A stretch of DNA of 64,000 nt from assembly GCF_001668575.1 (NCBI RefSeq), contig NZ_LZMD01000081.1, forward strand, positions 1-64,000, read 5' to 3'. The position numbers were made by a program, and so were the translations under genes. This DNA is from Mycobacterium sp. 1164985.4. GTDB taxonomy: Bacteria > Actinomycetota > Actinomycetes > Mycobacteriales > Mycobacteriaceae. The number at the start of each line of letters is the position of its first letter. Positions within the stretch are counted from its first letter, which is position 1. Below are positions 51,550 through 60,650 of the stretch, piece after piece. The notes under the pieces were generated by a model. That model saw only the letters and a program-made list of their open reading frames with translations. It did not search any database and was not told the DNA's origin.

Positions 51550-52061
51550 GCGACCACAAGAGAGCCATCCTGGCGGGCGGTTGCTTCTGGGGCATGCAGG
51601 ATCTGATCCGTAGGCAACCGGGCGTGGTGTCGACGCGTGTCGGCTACACCGGCGGCGAGAACGCCAATCCCACGTACCGCAATCACCCCGGCCACGCCGA
51701 GGCGATTGAGATCGTCTACGACCCGGCGCGGACCGACTACCGCGCATTGCTGGAGTTCTTCTTCCAGATCCACGATCCGACCACGAAGAACCGTCAGGGC
51801 AACGATATCGGCACAAGCTACCGGTCGGCGATCTTCTACCTCGACGACGAGCAGAAGCGCGTCGCGCTGGACACCATCGCCGATGTGGATGCGTCAGGAC
51901 TGTGGCCCGGCAAGGTCGTCACCGAGGTGACCCCGGCCGCCGACTTCTGGGAGGCCGAGCCCGAGCACCAGGATTACTTGGAGCGCTACCCGAGCGGTTA
52001 CACCTGCCACTTCCCGCGCCCGGGCTGGAAGCTGCCCAAGCGCGAAACGGCCAACCAGTAG
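51546..52061 (+). CDS. msrA: Peptide methionine-S-sulfoxide reductase MsrA
   Basis: 171 residues, catalytic GCFWGMQDLIRR near residue 13, then GYTGGENANPTY and GHAEAIEIVYDP; a resolving cysteine in GYTCHFPRPGW near the end. Reduces methionine-S-sulfoxide and completes MsrB. The position next to a CYP138-like gene matches Rv0137c beside Rv0136. Confidence 0.95.
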   Translation: MSDHKRAILAGGCFWGMQDLIRRQPGVVSTRVGYTGGENANPTYRNHPGHAEAIEIVYDPARTDYRALLEFFFQIHDPTTKNRQGNDIGTSYRSAIFYLDDEQKRVALDTIADVDASGLWPGKVVTEVTPAADFWEAEPEHQDYLERYPSGYTCHFPRPGWKLPKRETANQ

Positions 52062-52079
52062 GAACACCGACGCGCTCGG

Positions 52080-53411
52080 TTACCGGCGGTGGCGCACCAC
52101 GACGCGGCCGCCGTCCTTCGGGGTGAACGCGATCCCGCGGAAGTGCACCTTCTCGTCGGGTGCAGTGTCGGTCTCGATCACGAAGTGGCGCAGGATCGTT
52201 CGCAGTACGACGTCCATCTCGACGTTGGCGAACGCGGCGCCGATGCATCGGCGGGTCCCGCCACCGAACGGCACCCACGCCGTCGGCGGGCGCTTGCCCA
52301 TGAACCGGTCGGGATCGAAGCGTTCGGGGTCGGGGAACACGTCCGGGTTGGCGTGCATGTTCGCCAGCGCCACCATCACGGTGTAGCCGTGGGGAATCCG
52401 CCACTTGCCGGCGTCGAAATGCGGTGCCAGCACGTGGCGTCCGGAGAAGTCGATGACGGTCCGGTTGCGCTGCAACTCGTTGATGAAGGCCTGGCGGTAC
52501 TCGTTGCCGCCGGCGTCGTTCTCCTCGACCAGCTTGGCCAGCACCGCGGGATGGCGGCGCAACCGTTCGAACGCCCAGCCGAGCGTCGACGCCGTCGTCT
52601 CGTGGCCGGCGCCGAGAAGGGTGAGCAGCTCGTCGGAGATGTCCTGGTGCGACATCGGGGTGCCGTCCTCATAGGTGCTGCCCAGTAGCAGCGCCAGGAT
52701 GTCCGTGCGCTCCTCGCGAGCGGGGTCGGCCTCGGCTTTGTCGATCAACGCGAAAACGGTCCGGTCGAAGTTGCGGCGGAACGTCTCCAGGCGGCCCCAC
52801 GGGCTGTAGCGACCGGTCTTGAAAGATGGCTCGGGCAATGTCGCCATGCGCGAACCGAGCTTGGCCCACGGCGGGATGATCTCGCGCAGATAGTCCAGTT
52901 CGGCCCCGTCAGCCCCGAACACGGTGCGCAGGATGACATTCAGCGTGATCCGGTTCATCGGTTCGAGCGTCGCGAACTCGACGCCCTCGGGCCAGGTCGC
53001 GGTCTCGCGGAGCGTCTCCTCCTCGATGATCTTCTCGTAGTTCTTGATGCTCTGGCCGTGGAACGGCGGCGCGAGCAGCTTGCGGCGCTTGCGGTGCTCG
53101 ACGCCGTCGAGCGCGAAAACCGAACCGGGGCCGAAAATTCGGCTGAGGTTCGGCTGGACGTTGATCAGGTCGTCGGTGCTCGCGAGATACACGGTGCGGA
53201 TCAGCGCTGGATCGGCGATCACCACGCTGCGGCCGAAAAATGGCACGTTGATCGCGAACACCGGGCCGTATCGCTGAAGCGCCTTGCCCAGGAACCAGCG
53301 GCGAAATCCCGCCATCAGCACCATCTGGACGGGTTTGGGCAGCGGTACCGCCGGCGGCAACTTGCCGGGTGTGACCGGGGCTTGCTGGTCGGCGGCGGTA
53401 GCGTTCGTCAT
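52080..53411 (-). CDS. Cytochrome P450, CYP138-like, copy 1
   Basis: 443 residues. I-helix oxygen motif GAGHETTAST (about 266-275), ExxR as ELQR, and haem-binding FGGGTRRCIGAAFA with the cysteine near residue 385. Soluble, no membrane anchor. ATG 53411 with AAGGAA upstream; GTG 53423 would overlap the preceding stop. The order msrA/CYP138/TetR follows M. tuberculosis. Substrate unknown. It is a tandem paralogue of the next P450 and shares its promoter. Confidence 0.9.
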   Translation of the reverse strand: MTNATAADQQAPVTPGKLPPAVPLPKPVQMVLMAGFRRWFLGKALQRYGPVFAINVPFFGRSVVIADPALIRTVYLASTDDLINVQPNLSRIFGPGSVFALDGVEHRKRRKLLAPPFHGQSIKNYEKIIEEETLRETATWPEGVEFATLEPMNRITLNVILRTVFGADGAELDYLREIIPPWAKLGSRMATLPEPSFKTGRYSPWGRLETFRRNFDRTVFALIDKAEADPAREERTDILALLLGSTYEDGTPMSHQDISDELLTLLGAGHETTASTLGWAFERLRRHPAVLAKLVEENDAGGNEYRQAFINELQRNRTVIDFSGRHVLAPHFDAGKWRIPHGYTVMVALANMHANPDVFPDPERFDPDRFMGKRPPTAWVPFGGGTRRCIGAAFANVEMDVVLRTILRHFVIETDTAPDEKVHFRGIAFTPKDGGRVVVRHRR

Positions 53412-53419
53412 CGGTTCCT

Positions 53420-54787
53420 TCACTCCTCCTGCGCGAGCGGTGTGTTGCGGCGGTGCACCACGATGCGGCCGCCGTCCTTCGGGGTGTAAGCCACGCCGCG
53501 CGAGTGCGTCTTCTCCGCGGGCGCCGCGGTGGTGTCGATCACGAAGTGGCGCAATACAGTCCGCAGCACCACGTCCATCTCGACGTTGGCGAACACGGCG
53601 CCGACACAGCGGCGGGTCCCCCCGCCGAACGGGATGAAGGCGAACGTCGGCGGTCGCTCGTCGACGAAGCGCTGCGGGTCGAAGCGCTCGGGATCGGGAA
53701 ACTCAGCGGCCCTGTCGTGCATCAGCGAGATGCTCGCTAGCATCGTATAGCCCTGCGGGACAACCCATTCGCCTAGCTCAAAGGTCGACGCGTAGACGTG
53801 CCTGCCCGCGAAGTCGATCACCGTGCGCGACCGCTGCACCTCCCCAAGGACGGCCTGGCGGTAGTCGTTGCCGTCGGTCTCCGCCTCGGTCACCAGCTTG
53901 GCAAGGACGTCGGGATGGCGGGTGATCCGCTCGAACGCCCAGGCCAGGGTCGAGGCCGTGGTCTCGTGTCCGGCCGCAAGGAGGGTCAGCAGTTCGTCGC
54001 CGATGTCCTTGCGGGACATGGCGCTACCGTCCTCATAGGTGCTGGCGAGCAACAGCGCAAGAACGTCGGTCCGCTCCTCGAATCCGGGGTCGGCCGTGAC
54101 CCGGTCGATCAGCTTGTCGATGACCTCGTCGTATTGCCTGCGGTACTCGGCCAGCCGCCCCCACGGACTGAACCTTCCGTATGTGCGTGACGGTGCGGGC
54201 AACGACGCCAGGCGCGAACCGAGCGTCACCCATGGCGGGATGATGCGCCGCAGGTCGTCCAACTGCTCGCCGTCGGCGCCGAACACCGCACGCAGGATCG
54301 CGTTGAGGGTGATCCGCATCATCGGTTCCAGGGTCGGAAATGCCTGACCCTCGGGCCAGTTCGCCGATTCGCGCAGGGTCTCCTCTTCGAAGATCGCCTC
54401 GTAGTTCTTGACGCTCCTGCCGTGGAACGGCGGTGTCAGCAGCCGGCGCCGCCGCCGGTGTTCGGACCCGTCGAGCGCGAACACCGAACCGGGGCCCAGC
54501 ACGCGCGACAGGTTGGGTTGGATGTTGCCGACGTCGTCGGTATTGGCCATGAACATCTGTTTGGCCAGCTGCGGGTCGCCGACGACGACTGTGCGTCCGA
54601 AGACCGGGACGTTCATGGTGAAGACCGGGCCGTGGAGGCGGGCGAACTGGGCGACGGTCCAGCGCCGCGAAACCGCGAACGCGAGACCCAGCAGCGGCTT
54701 GGGAATCCGCGCCTTCGGTGGCAGGTTGACCGCGGCAGGCGACGCCGCTGCAGGTGTGGGCTTCTCGACGACCAAAGCTTCGCTCAT
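53420..54787 (-). CDS. Cytochrome P450, CYP138-like, copy 2
   Basis: 455 residues, clearly related to copy 1 along the whole length. I-helix AAGHETTAST, ExxR EVQR, haem motif FGGGTRRCVGAVFA. First gene of the pair, divergent from a TetR gene across a 99-base gap full of GTAC dyads. The duplication probably arose in place. M. tuberculosis has one CYP138 here. Confidence 0.9.
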   Translation of the reverse strand: MSEALVVEKPTPAAASPAAVNLPPKARIPKPLLGLAFAVSRRWTVAQFARLHGPVFTMNVPVFGRTVVVGDPQLAKQMFMANTDDVGNIQPNLSRVLGPGSVFALDGSEHRRRRRLLTPPFHGRSVKNYEAIFEEETLRESANWPEGQAFPTLEPMMRITLNAILRAVFGADGEQLDDLRRIIPPWVTLGSRLASLPAPSRTYGRFSPWGRLAEYRRQYDEVIDKLIDRVTADPGFEERTDVLALLLASTYEDGSAMSRKDIGDELLTLLAAGHETTASTLAWAFERITRHPDVLAKLVTEAETDGNDYRQAVLGEVQRSRTVIDFAGRHVYASTFELGEWVVPQGYTMLASISLMHDRAAEFPDPERFDPQRFVDERPPTFAFIPFGGGTRRCVGAVFANVEMDVVLRTVLRHFVIDTTAAPAEKTHSRGVAYTPKDGGRIVVHRRNTPLAQEE

Positions 54788-54808
54788 GACGCTCCCAGCC
54801 AGTTCCCC

Positions 54809-54847
54809 GGTACTACGATGTACCGTAGGTTCGTGTAGTACGGTACC
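54809..54847. promoter_or_regulatory. Operator of the P450/TetR divergent promoter
   Basis: GGTACTAC at the left and GTAGTACGGTACC at the right flank an inner TACGATGTACCGTA, giving nested inverted repeats in the gap between the P450 gene and the TetR gene. Typical position for a TetR site controlling both. Confidence 0.6.
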
Positions 54848-54886
54848 GCTTGGTACCAGCAGACGCAAGGCTGTCGAGGAGGCGGT

Positions 54887-55492
54887 ATGACCACTGCGCT
54901 GGACAACGGCGTGCATACCGCGGCCGACGGCGCGTTCCGCGACCGCCTGCTCGACGGTATGGCCGCCTCGATCACCGAACGCGGCTATCGCGACACCACC
55001 GTCGCCGACATCGTTCGGCAGGCGAGAACCTCGAAGCGTACGTTCTACGAACAGTTCGCGAGCAAAGAGGAATGCCTGATCGAGCTGCTGCGGCGCAACA
55101 ACGAGACGATGATCGCCGGCGTGCGCGCAGCCGCGGATCCCGATGCCGATTGGCGGGCCCAGATCCGCTCAGCGGTGACCGCCTACGTCGACCACATCGC
55201 GGCGCGACCGGCCATCACGCTGGCGTGGATCCGTGAGGCGCCCGCACTGGGCGCCGTCGCACATCCGCTGCATCGCGAGGCCATGGAGCATTTCACCGAC
55301 ATGCTGGTCGACATCAGCAGCACGCCGGGATTCGAACGCGCTTCGCTGGCTCCGCTGTCGCGTCCCCTGGCGCTCATCATCCTTGGCGGCCTGCGCGAGC
55401 TGACCGCGCTCTTCGTCGAGGACGGCCACGACCTGGGCGGCATCATCGAGCCGGCGATCACCGCTTCGGTGGCGATCCTCGGCTCGCGCTGA
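54887..55492 (+). CDS. TetR-family regulator of the P450 pair
   Basis: 201 residues. Helix-turn-helix RDTTVADIVRQARTSKRTFYEQFASKEECL (about residues 35-64). Ligand domain unremarkable. Divergent from the P450 genes as Rv0135c is from CYP138. Ends 3 bases from the convergent second TetR gene. Confidence 0.88.
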   Translation: MTTALDNGVHTAADGAFRDRLLDGMAASITERGYRDTTVADIVRQARTSKRTFYEQFASKEECLIELLRRNNETMIAGVRAAADPDADWRAQIRSAVTAYVDHIAARPAITLAWIREAPALGAVAHPLHREAMEHFTDMLVDISSTPGFERASLAPLSRPLALIILGGLRELTALFVEDGHDLGGIIEPAITASVAILGSR

Positions 55493-55495
55493 GGA

Positions 55496-56050
55496 TCAGT
55501 TCAGGATCAGCCGCGCCGATTTCTCCAGTCGCTCCGCGATTTCGGCGTACGACGCGTATCCCATGCCTGCGCGCACCAGCGCGCCGGAGTACAGCATCTC
55601 CAGCGTGTCGATGACGTCGGGATCCGTGTCGGCGCCCAACGCCGCGGCCAGCCGGTCGCGGATCGCGCGGCCGATGCGCAGCCGCAGCACCTCGACGTCG
55701 GGGTCGCGACCAAGCAGCGCCGTCGTCACCGCACCGGCGAACGCGGGCTCGTCGGCGACCAGCAAGGCGATGTGGCGCAGCACCTCGATGACCCGGGCAG
55801 CGGGGTCCTCGGACTCGTGCGCCGCCGGTGGCGATGCCGCGAGCCTGCGCCAGAACACCTCGGCGACAAGGTGTTCCTTGGAGGAGAAGTAGGTGTAGGC
55901 GGTGGCCGCCCCGACGCCGGCATCGGCGGCCACTCGGCGCACCGTTAGACCGGCGAAGCCATCGCGGTTGAGCAGTTCGACCGCGGCGCGACCGAGGCGG
56001 TCGACAGTGTCGGCTTGTTTGGCGGTCAGACGGCGCCGAGTCGACTCCAT
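55496..56050 (-). CDS. TetR-family regulator, probable repressor of the glycosyltransferase cluster
   Basis: 184 residues. Helix-turn-helix GFAGLTVRRVAADAGVGAATAYTYFSSKEHLV (about residues 31-62). ATG 56050 is used; GTG 56065 lies inside the operator. The dyad at 56059-56072 is just upstream and its core recurs at the promoter of the glycosyltransferase operon, so this protein probably regulates both itself and that operon. Confidence 0.85.
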   Translation of the reverse strand: MESTRRRLTAKQADTVDRLGRAAVELLNRDGFAGLTVRRVAADAGVGAATAYTYFSSKEHLVAEVFWRRLAASPPAAHESEDPAARVIEVLRHIALLVADEPAFAGAVTTALLGRDPDVEVLRLRIGRAIRDRLAAALGADTDPDVIDTLEMLYSGALVRAGMGYASYAEIAERLEKSARLILN

Positions 56051-56058
56051 GGCCGTGT

Positions 56059-56072
56059 CGGACACATGTCCG
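56059..56072. promoter_or_regulatory. TetR operator, copy 1
   Basis: CGGACACATGTCCG has 6-base arms around CA. On the minus strand its core is GGACATGTGTCC, the same 12 bases as in the dyad at 59890-59907. It lies 8 bases upstream of the TetR ATG. Confidence 0.65.
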
Positions 56073-56131
56073 GACGCTACTACAACACCCCTGCACCAGC
56101 AACGATCCGCTGCGACTAGATTGAGTCACCG

Positions 56132-56782
56132 ATGCGCACCACAGACGAACTCTTCGCCCTTGCCGAGCAGGTCATCGGATTCATGCCCTACGACGAGGGC
56201 CGGGCCCTGTTCGACGCTGCTGTGAAGTATCTCGGCGACGGCATCGGCGTCGAGATCGGCACATACTGCGGCAAGTCCACCGTGCTGCTCGGCGCCGCCG
56301 CACAGCAGACCGGCGGCGTGATCTACACCGTCGACCACCACCACGGCTCAGAAGAACACCAGCCGGGGTGGGAGTACCACGACGAGTCGATGGTTGATCC
56401 CGTCACCGGCCTGTTCGACACGTTGCCGACGGCGCGGCACACGCTCGACGCCGCCGGCCTCGACGACCACGTCGTCGCGATCGTCGGCCGGTCACCGGTG
56501 GTGGCGCGGGGATGGCGAACTTCGTTGCGCTTTCTGTTCATCGACGGCGGCCACACCGAGGAAGCCGCACAGCGCGACTTCGACGGCTGGGCCAAATGGG
56601 TGGAGGTGGGCGCGGCGCTCGTCATCCACGACGTGTTTCCCAACCCCGACGAGGGCGGGCAGGCGCCGTTCCACATCTACCAACGGGCGTTGAACACCAA
56701 CCATTTTCGCGAGGTTTCGGCAACCGGATCCATGCGCGTGCTCGAGCGCACGGACGGCGTCGTCGGCGAGCCGCTGGACTAG
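56132..56782 (+). CDS. Class I SAM-dependent methyltransferase (Methyltransf_24 type)
   Basis: 216 residues. SAM site GVEIGTYCGKSTVLLGAAA (about residues 39-57), then YTVDHHHGSEEHQPGWEYHD with a rare His-rich run and FLFIDGGHTEEAAQRDFDGW. This form resembles methyltransferases tied to sugar or glycan modification. It is divergent from the TetR gene and convergent (4-base overlap) with the toroid-fold gene. Confidence 0.8.
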   Translation: MRTTDELFALAEQVIGFMPYDEGRALFDAAVKYLGDGIGVEIGTYCGKSTVLLGAAAQQTGGVIYTVDHHHGSEEHQPGWEYHDESMVDPVTGLFDTLPTARHTLDAAGLDDHVVAIVGRSPVVARGWRTSLRFLFIDGGHTEEAAQRDFDGWAKWVEVGAALVIHDVFPNPDEGGQAPFHIYQRALNTNHFREVSATGSMRVLERTDGVVGEPLD

Positions 56783-57864
56783 CGGTCGCTGGTCGCACAC
56801 TCGCAGTCGTACTCGCCTTCGAGGCCGCGCGGAAGGTCCGCGCCCCGGAAGATGCCGCTGGCGGCCGACGTCGACGACAGCGCGTCGGCGGCCAGAATCA
56901 TCGCCGCGCCGGTCCACGTGGTGCGTTCCTCCGGCCAGCGCTTGCCGTCGGCGAACACCAGACCCGTCCAGTAGGAGCCGTCGTCCTCACGTAGATGGTG
57001 CATCGCGGCGAACTGCTCCCTGGCGCGCACCGCGTCACCCATCGCGTCCAAAGCCAGTACCAGTTCACAGGTTTCGGCCCCGGTCACCCACGGCCGGTCG
57101 TCTACGCAGCGGATACCCAGGCCGGGAACCACGAAGTCGTGCCACCGCTCGTCGATCCGCATCCGCGCAGCGGGACCGCGCACCGCGCCGGTCAGCACCG
57201 GGTAGTACCACTCCATCGACCAGCGGTCCTTCACCGTGAACGCCTCGGGATGGTGGGCGATCGCGTGGCCGAGCCTGCCGACCGCGACCTCCCATTCCGG
57301 CTGCGGGTCGTCGAAGTAGTCCGCGAGCGCCAGCGCACACCGGATGCTGTGGTAGATGCTCGCGCACCCCGTCAGCAGGGCTTCGGGTTCGATGGCCGAA
57401 GGACTTCTCGCCCAGGCGATCTCACCGCCACTGAGCTGCATGCCGAGCACGAAGTCGATCGCCTTGGTGACCACCGGCCACATCGTCTCAGCGAAACGGC
57501 GGTCACCGGTGACCAGCACGTGGTGCCACACGCCGGTGGCGATGTAGGCGCAGAAGTTGCTGTCGCTGTTGGCGTCCTCGATGACGCCGTTGCGCAACTG
57601 GATGGGCCACGATCCGTCGCGGCGCTGGTGCGTGCGCGACCATTCGAACGCCGCGCGTGCCGGCTCCAGCAACCCGGCGACCGTCAGTGCCATCGCGTTC
57701 TCGATGTGATCCCACGGATCAGTGTGGCCTCCGTCGAACCACGGCAGCGCACCCGAGGATTCCTGGGTAGCGGCAATCGATTTCGCGGTCTGACGGCACT
57801 GTTCGGGTGTCAGCACCCCGGGAACGCCCGGGACGCCGTCGAGTTTAGGCGTCAGCACCTGCAC
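56779..57864 (-). CDS. Prenyltransferase/six-hairpin toroid-fold protein
   Basis: 361 residues made of alternating helices with aromatic and glycine motifs (GALPWFDGGHTDPWDHIENAMAL, DGSWPIQLRNG, DDGSYWTGLVF), the pattern of alpha/alpha-toroid proteins such as terpene cyclases and six-hairpin glycosidases. A DxDD terpene-cyclase motif is not seen. Annotators tend to call relatives prenyltransferase; glycosidase-like or structural roles are equally possible. GTG start 57864 overlaps the methyltransferase gene by 20 bases. Confidence 0.7.
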   Translation of the reverse strand: MQVLTPKLDGVPGVPGVLTPEQCRQTAKSIAATQESSGALPWFDGGHTDPWDHIENAMALTVAGLLEPARAAFEWSRTHQRRDGSWPIQLRNGVIEDANSDSNFCAYIATGVWHHVLVTGDRRFAETMWPVVTKAIDFVLGMQLSGGEIAWARSPSAIEPEALLTGCASIYHSIRCALALADYFDDPQPEWEVAVGRLGHAIAHHPEAFTVKDRWSMEWYYPVLTGAVRGPAARMRIDERWHDFVVPGLGIRCVDDRPWVTGAETCELVLALDAMGDAVRAREQFAAMHHLREDDGSYWTGLVFADGKRWPEERTTWTGAAMILAADALSSTSAASGIFRGADLPRGLEGEYDCECATSDR

Positions 57865-58576
57865 CCACCGGTTTCGTGAAGTACAACGCGACGCTCTTGC
57901 CGATCAGCGGGTTGAGCAGCGACTCGGCCGTCTTGGTCAGCCACGGGCGGCTCATCATGTCCCACACCAACATCCGGTGGTATGCCTTCACCGCGACGTG
58001 ATCCGAATTCTCGGTTCCCACCGCGCATTTGAGCCACCAGTACGGGGAGTGCAAGGCGTGCGCATGATGGGTGTGCTCGAGTCGAAGGCCATGGGCGAGC
58101 ACTTTGTCGCGCAGCCGGTCGGCGTGATAGATCCGCACGTGCCCGCCCTCGTTGGCGTGGTACTCGTCGGACAGCACCCAGCAGAGCTTCTCGGGGAGCC
58201 ACCGCGGCACCGTGACGGCGAGCGTTCCGCCGGGCTTGAGCACCCGGACCAGCTCGGCGATCGCCTTTTCGTCCTGGGGCACGTGTTCGAGAATTTCCGA
58301 AGCGATCACGCAATCGAAAGTGCCGTCGGCATAAGGCAGATCGAGCGCGTCACCCTTGACCGCCTCGGCCTTGGCCGTCGGCGGCGCCTCACCCTGCTCG
58401 CGCATGGCTGTCAGGATCTCGTCGACGTCGTTGAGATCGGCGGCGCTCTGGTCGAACGCGACGACGTCCGCTCCGCGCCGGAAGGCCTCGAAGCTGTGCC
58501 GGCCCGCGCCGCAACCCACGTCGATCACCTTCGTGCCCTCGCCGACGCCGAGCCGGTCGAAGTCGACCGTCAGCAT
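57845..58576 (-). CDS. Class I SAM-dependent methyltransferase (Rv0224c type)
   Basis: 243 residues. SAM motif KVIDVGCGAGRHSFEAFRRG (about residues 16-35), then DALDLPYADGTFDCVIASEILEHV and VLKPGGTLAVTVPRW. A small-molecule or lipid-sugar methyltransferase. The gene overlaps the glycosyltransferase gene by 7 bases; as I recall, Rv0224c/Rv0225 are a like pair in M. tuberculosis. Confidence 0.85.
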   Translation of the reverse strand: MLTVDFDRLGVGEGTKVIDVGCGAGRHSFEAFRRGADVVAFDQSAADLNDVDEILTAMREQGEAPPTAKAEAVKGDALDLPYADGTFDCVIASEILEHVPQDEKAIAELVRVLKPGGTLAVTVPRWLPEKLCWVLSDEYHANEGGHVRIYHADRLRDKVLAHGLRLEHTHHAHALHSPYWWLKCAVGTENSDHVAVKAYHRMLVWDMMSRPWLTKTAESLLNPLIGKSVALYFTKPVGAGADA

Positions 58577-59805
58577 GCGCCGACCCGTTCGCGCGCCATC
58601 TCGTAGACCGCAACCGTCTGCGCGGCAACCGATTGCCAGCTGAACACCTCTACCGCGCGCTTGCGTCCGTTCGCGCCGAGGCGGGCCAGCTCACGCGGTG
58701 AGTCGAGCAGTTCGCCGAGCACCGCGGTCAATTCGTCGACGTCGGCGGGCTTGACCAGCCGGGCGCAATCGCCGTCGGCGCCCACCACCTCGGGCAGCGC
58801 ACCGGCGCGGCTGGCCACGATGGGCGTGCCGCTGGCCATGGCCTCCACCGCCGGCAACGAGAACCCTTCGTAAAGCGATGGGATGCAAGCGACTTCGGCC
58901 GAGGCCAGCAGGTCGGCCAGCTCGCTGTCGGACAACCCGCTTGAGCTGTGCACGATGTCGGAGATGCCGAGCTCGGCGATCAGCTTTTCGGTCGGACCGT
59001 TCGGTTCCAGCTTGGCGACGAGCTGCAGTTCGAGATCGCGTTCGACGCGCAGGCGGGCCACTGCGTGCAGCAGGTGCCTGACGCCTTTGAGGGGAACATC
59101 GGCGCTGGCGATCGCGATGATGCGGTTGCGCACCCGTCGCTCAGCGGGCTTGAACATCGCCGTGTCCACGCCCAGCGGCACGACGTGCAGCTGGCTGGGC
59201 GCGACGCCGAAGTCCTCGGCGATGTCAGCCGCCGACGTCGACGACACGGTCAGCAGTTCGGGGATCTCGCATGCCACCTGCTTCTGCATTTCGGCGAAGC
59301 CGTACCACCGTCTCACCAGCGGTTTGCGCCACCACTTGGCGGCGGCGACGTCGACCACCTTGTCGCGGGTGATCGGGTGATGCACGGTGGCGACCACCGG
59401 AAGGCCGAGGCCTGCGATCTTGCGCAGCCCGGTGCCCAGGCACTGGTTGTCGTGCACGACGTCGAACTCGTGGCGACGTTCGGCCAGCACCCGCGCGGCG
59501 CGCAGGCTGAACGTGCGGGGTTCGGGGAAGCCCGCCGTCCACGTGGTCAGCAGCTCGAGCAGGTCGATCGACGTCTTGATCTCGTTGGGCCACGGGATCC
59601 GGAACGGATCGGGTTCCCGGTAGAGGTCCAGGCTGGGCACCTCGGTCAGCCGAACGCGGGGATCGAGTTCCTCCGGATATGGCTGGCCCGAGAACACCTC
59701 GACCTCGTGGCCCAGGTCCGCGAGGCCGCGGGACAGGTAGCGGACATAGACGCCCTGCCCACCACAGTGGGTCTTGCTCCGGTACGACAGAAGTGCGATG
59801 CGCAT
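58570..59805 (-). CDS. GT4-family glycosyltransferase (Rv0225 type)
   Basis: 411 residues of GT-B fold. N-terminal domain begins MRIALLSYRSKTHCGGQGVY; C-terminal donor site with IASADVPLKGVRHLL, PSLYEGFSLPAVEAMASG (E-x7-E motif) and PIVASRAGALPEV. Retaining enzyme using a nucleotide sugar; acceptor unknown. First gene of the operon with the two overlapping genes downstream. The promoter holds a TetR dyad. Confidence 0.9.
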   Translation of the reverse strand: MRIALLSYRSKTHCGGQGVYVRYLSRGLADLGHEVEVFSGQPYPEELDPRVRLTEVPSLDLYREPDPFRIPWPNEIKTSIDLLELLTTWTAGFPEPRTFSLRAARVLAERRHEFDVVHDNQCLGTGLRKIAGLGLPVVATVHHPITRDKVVDVAAAKWWRKPLVRRWYGFAEMQKQVACEIPELLTVSSTSAADIAEDFGVAPSQLHVVPLGVDTAMFKPAERRVRNRIIAIASADVPLKGVRHLLHAVARLRVERDLELQLVAKLEPNGPTEKLIAELGISDIVHSSSGLSDSELADLLASAEVACIPSLYEGFSLPAVEAMASGTPIVASRAGALPEVVGADGDCARLVKPADVDELTAVLGELLDSPRELARLGANGRKRAVEVFSWQSVAAQTVAVYEMARERVGAC

Positions 59806-59889
59806 GTTCAACTCAAGACGATGCGCAGAAGCGGCTGAATCCAGGGCCGGTGAGCTGGACAAATCGTGTCACGCAACAACTCCGAACCT

Positions 59890-59914
59890 TCTGGACATGT
59901 GTCCAGACTATAGT
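59890..59914. promoter_or_regulatory. Bidirectional promoter with TetR operator copy 2
   Basis: TCTGGACATGTGTCCAGA (59890-59907) is a perfect dyad with 8-base arms. It is followed by the self-complementary ACTATAGT (59907-59914), which gives a TATAGT -10 element in both directions, toward the glycosyltransferase operon and toward the DUF3224 gene. The core GGACATGTGTCC also occurs at the TetR gene. Confidence 0.7.
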
Positions 59915-60027
59915 TTGACGTGCTAGCGGACGCAACGCGGCCGTGATGCCTTGACTATCACAGTGACCGGGGGTGCTGCCCGTCGGCCTCTCGGTTCCGC
60001 GCTCCGGTGACCGGGTATCCGCCGGTC

Positions 60028-60429
60028 ATGAGCAGACACATCGAGGCGACCTTCCAGATCGCCAGCTGGGATGAGACGCCGTTCGAGAACGGCGACGAGG
60101 CCACCAAGCTCACCGAGGCCCTGGTCTCGAAACGCTACGAGGGCGACATCCAGGGCACGTCGACGACCAAGTGGCTGTTGGCCTACGGACCGGACAAGAG
60201 CGCGTTGTTCGTCGGCATCGAGCACGTCACCGGCACCATCGCGGGCGCGACCGGCGGCTTGGTGTTGCTGCACGACGGCGCCTACCGAGACGGCGTGGCC
60301 AGTGGAGAGGTGCGGATCGCATCGGGCACCGGCGGGCTGGCCGAGGCGGCCGGCAACGGGAAGTTCCGCGCCGACCCCGCGGGGGCACTTACCCTCGACG
60401 TCGACGGTCTGGACATCGCGGTCACCTAG
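60028..60429 (+). CDS. DUF3224 protein
   Basis: 133 residues, a DUF3224 beta barrel (ATFQIASWDETPF, ALVSKRYEGDIQGTSTTKWLLAY, GTIAGATGGLVLLHDG). Function unknown; the family resembles small lipocalin-like proteins. ATG 60028. May share the bidirectional promoter at 59909 with the glycosyltransferase operon. Confidence 0.85.
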   Translation: MSRHIEATFQIASWDETPFENGDEATKLTEALVSKRYEGDIQGTSTTKWLLAYGPDKSALFVGIEHVTGTIAGATGGLVLLHDGAYRDGVASGEVRIASGTGGLAEAAGNGKFRADPAGALTLDVDGLDIAVT

Positions 60430-60650
60430 GTCGCAGGCGCTGCGGTAACCGACGGGGCAGCCCCTGGTGGCGGGCGTATGCCACCAGATAGTGGCATGAC
60501 TCCCCCGAGCGGCCCCTTAAGATTGGCTGCGTGCAATCGGCCCATCGGCGTGACGTGAGCGTTTGCCCTGCGCAGCGGGCAGATTTGAGTTTGCTGCCGG
60601 TGTCGTGGCACCCCGCCGACCAGTCCGGCCGCCGCGGAGGGGCGTAGCGC

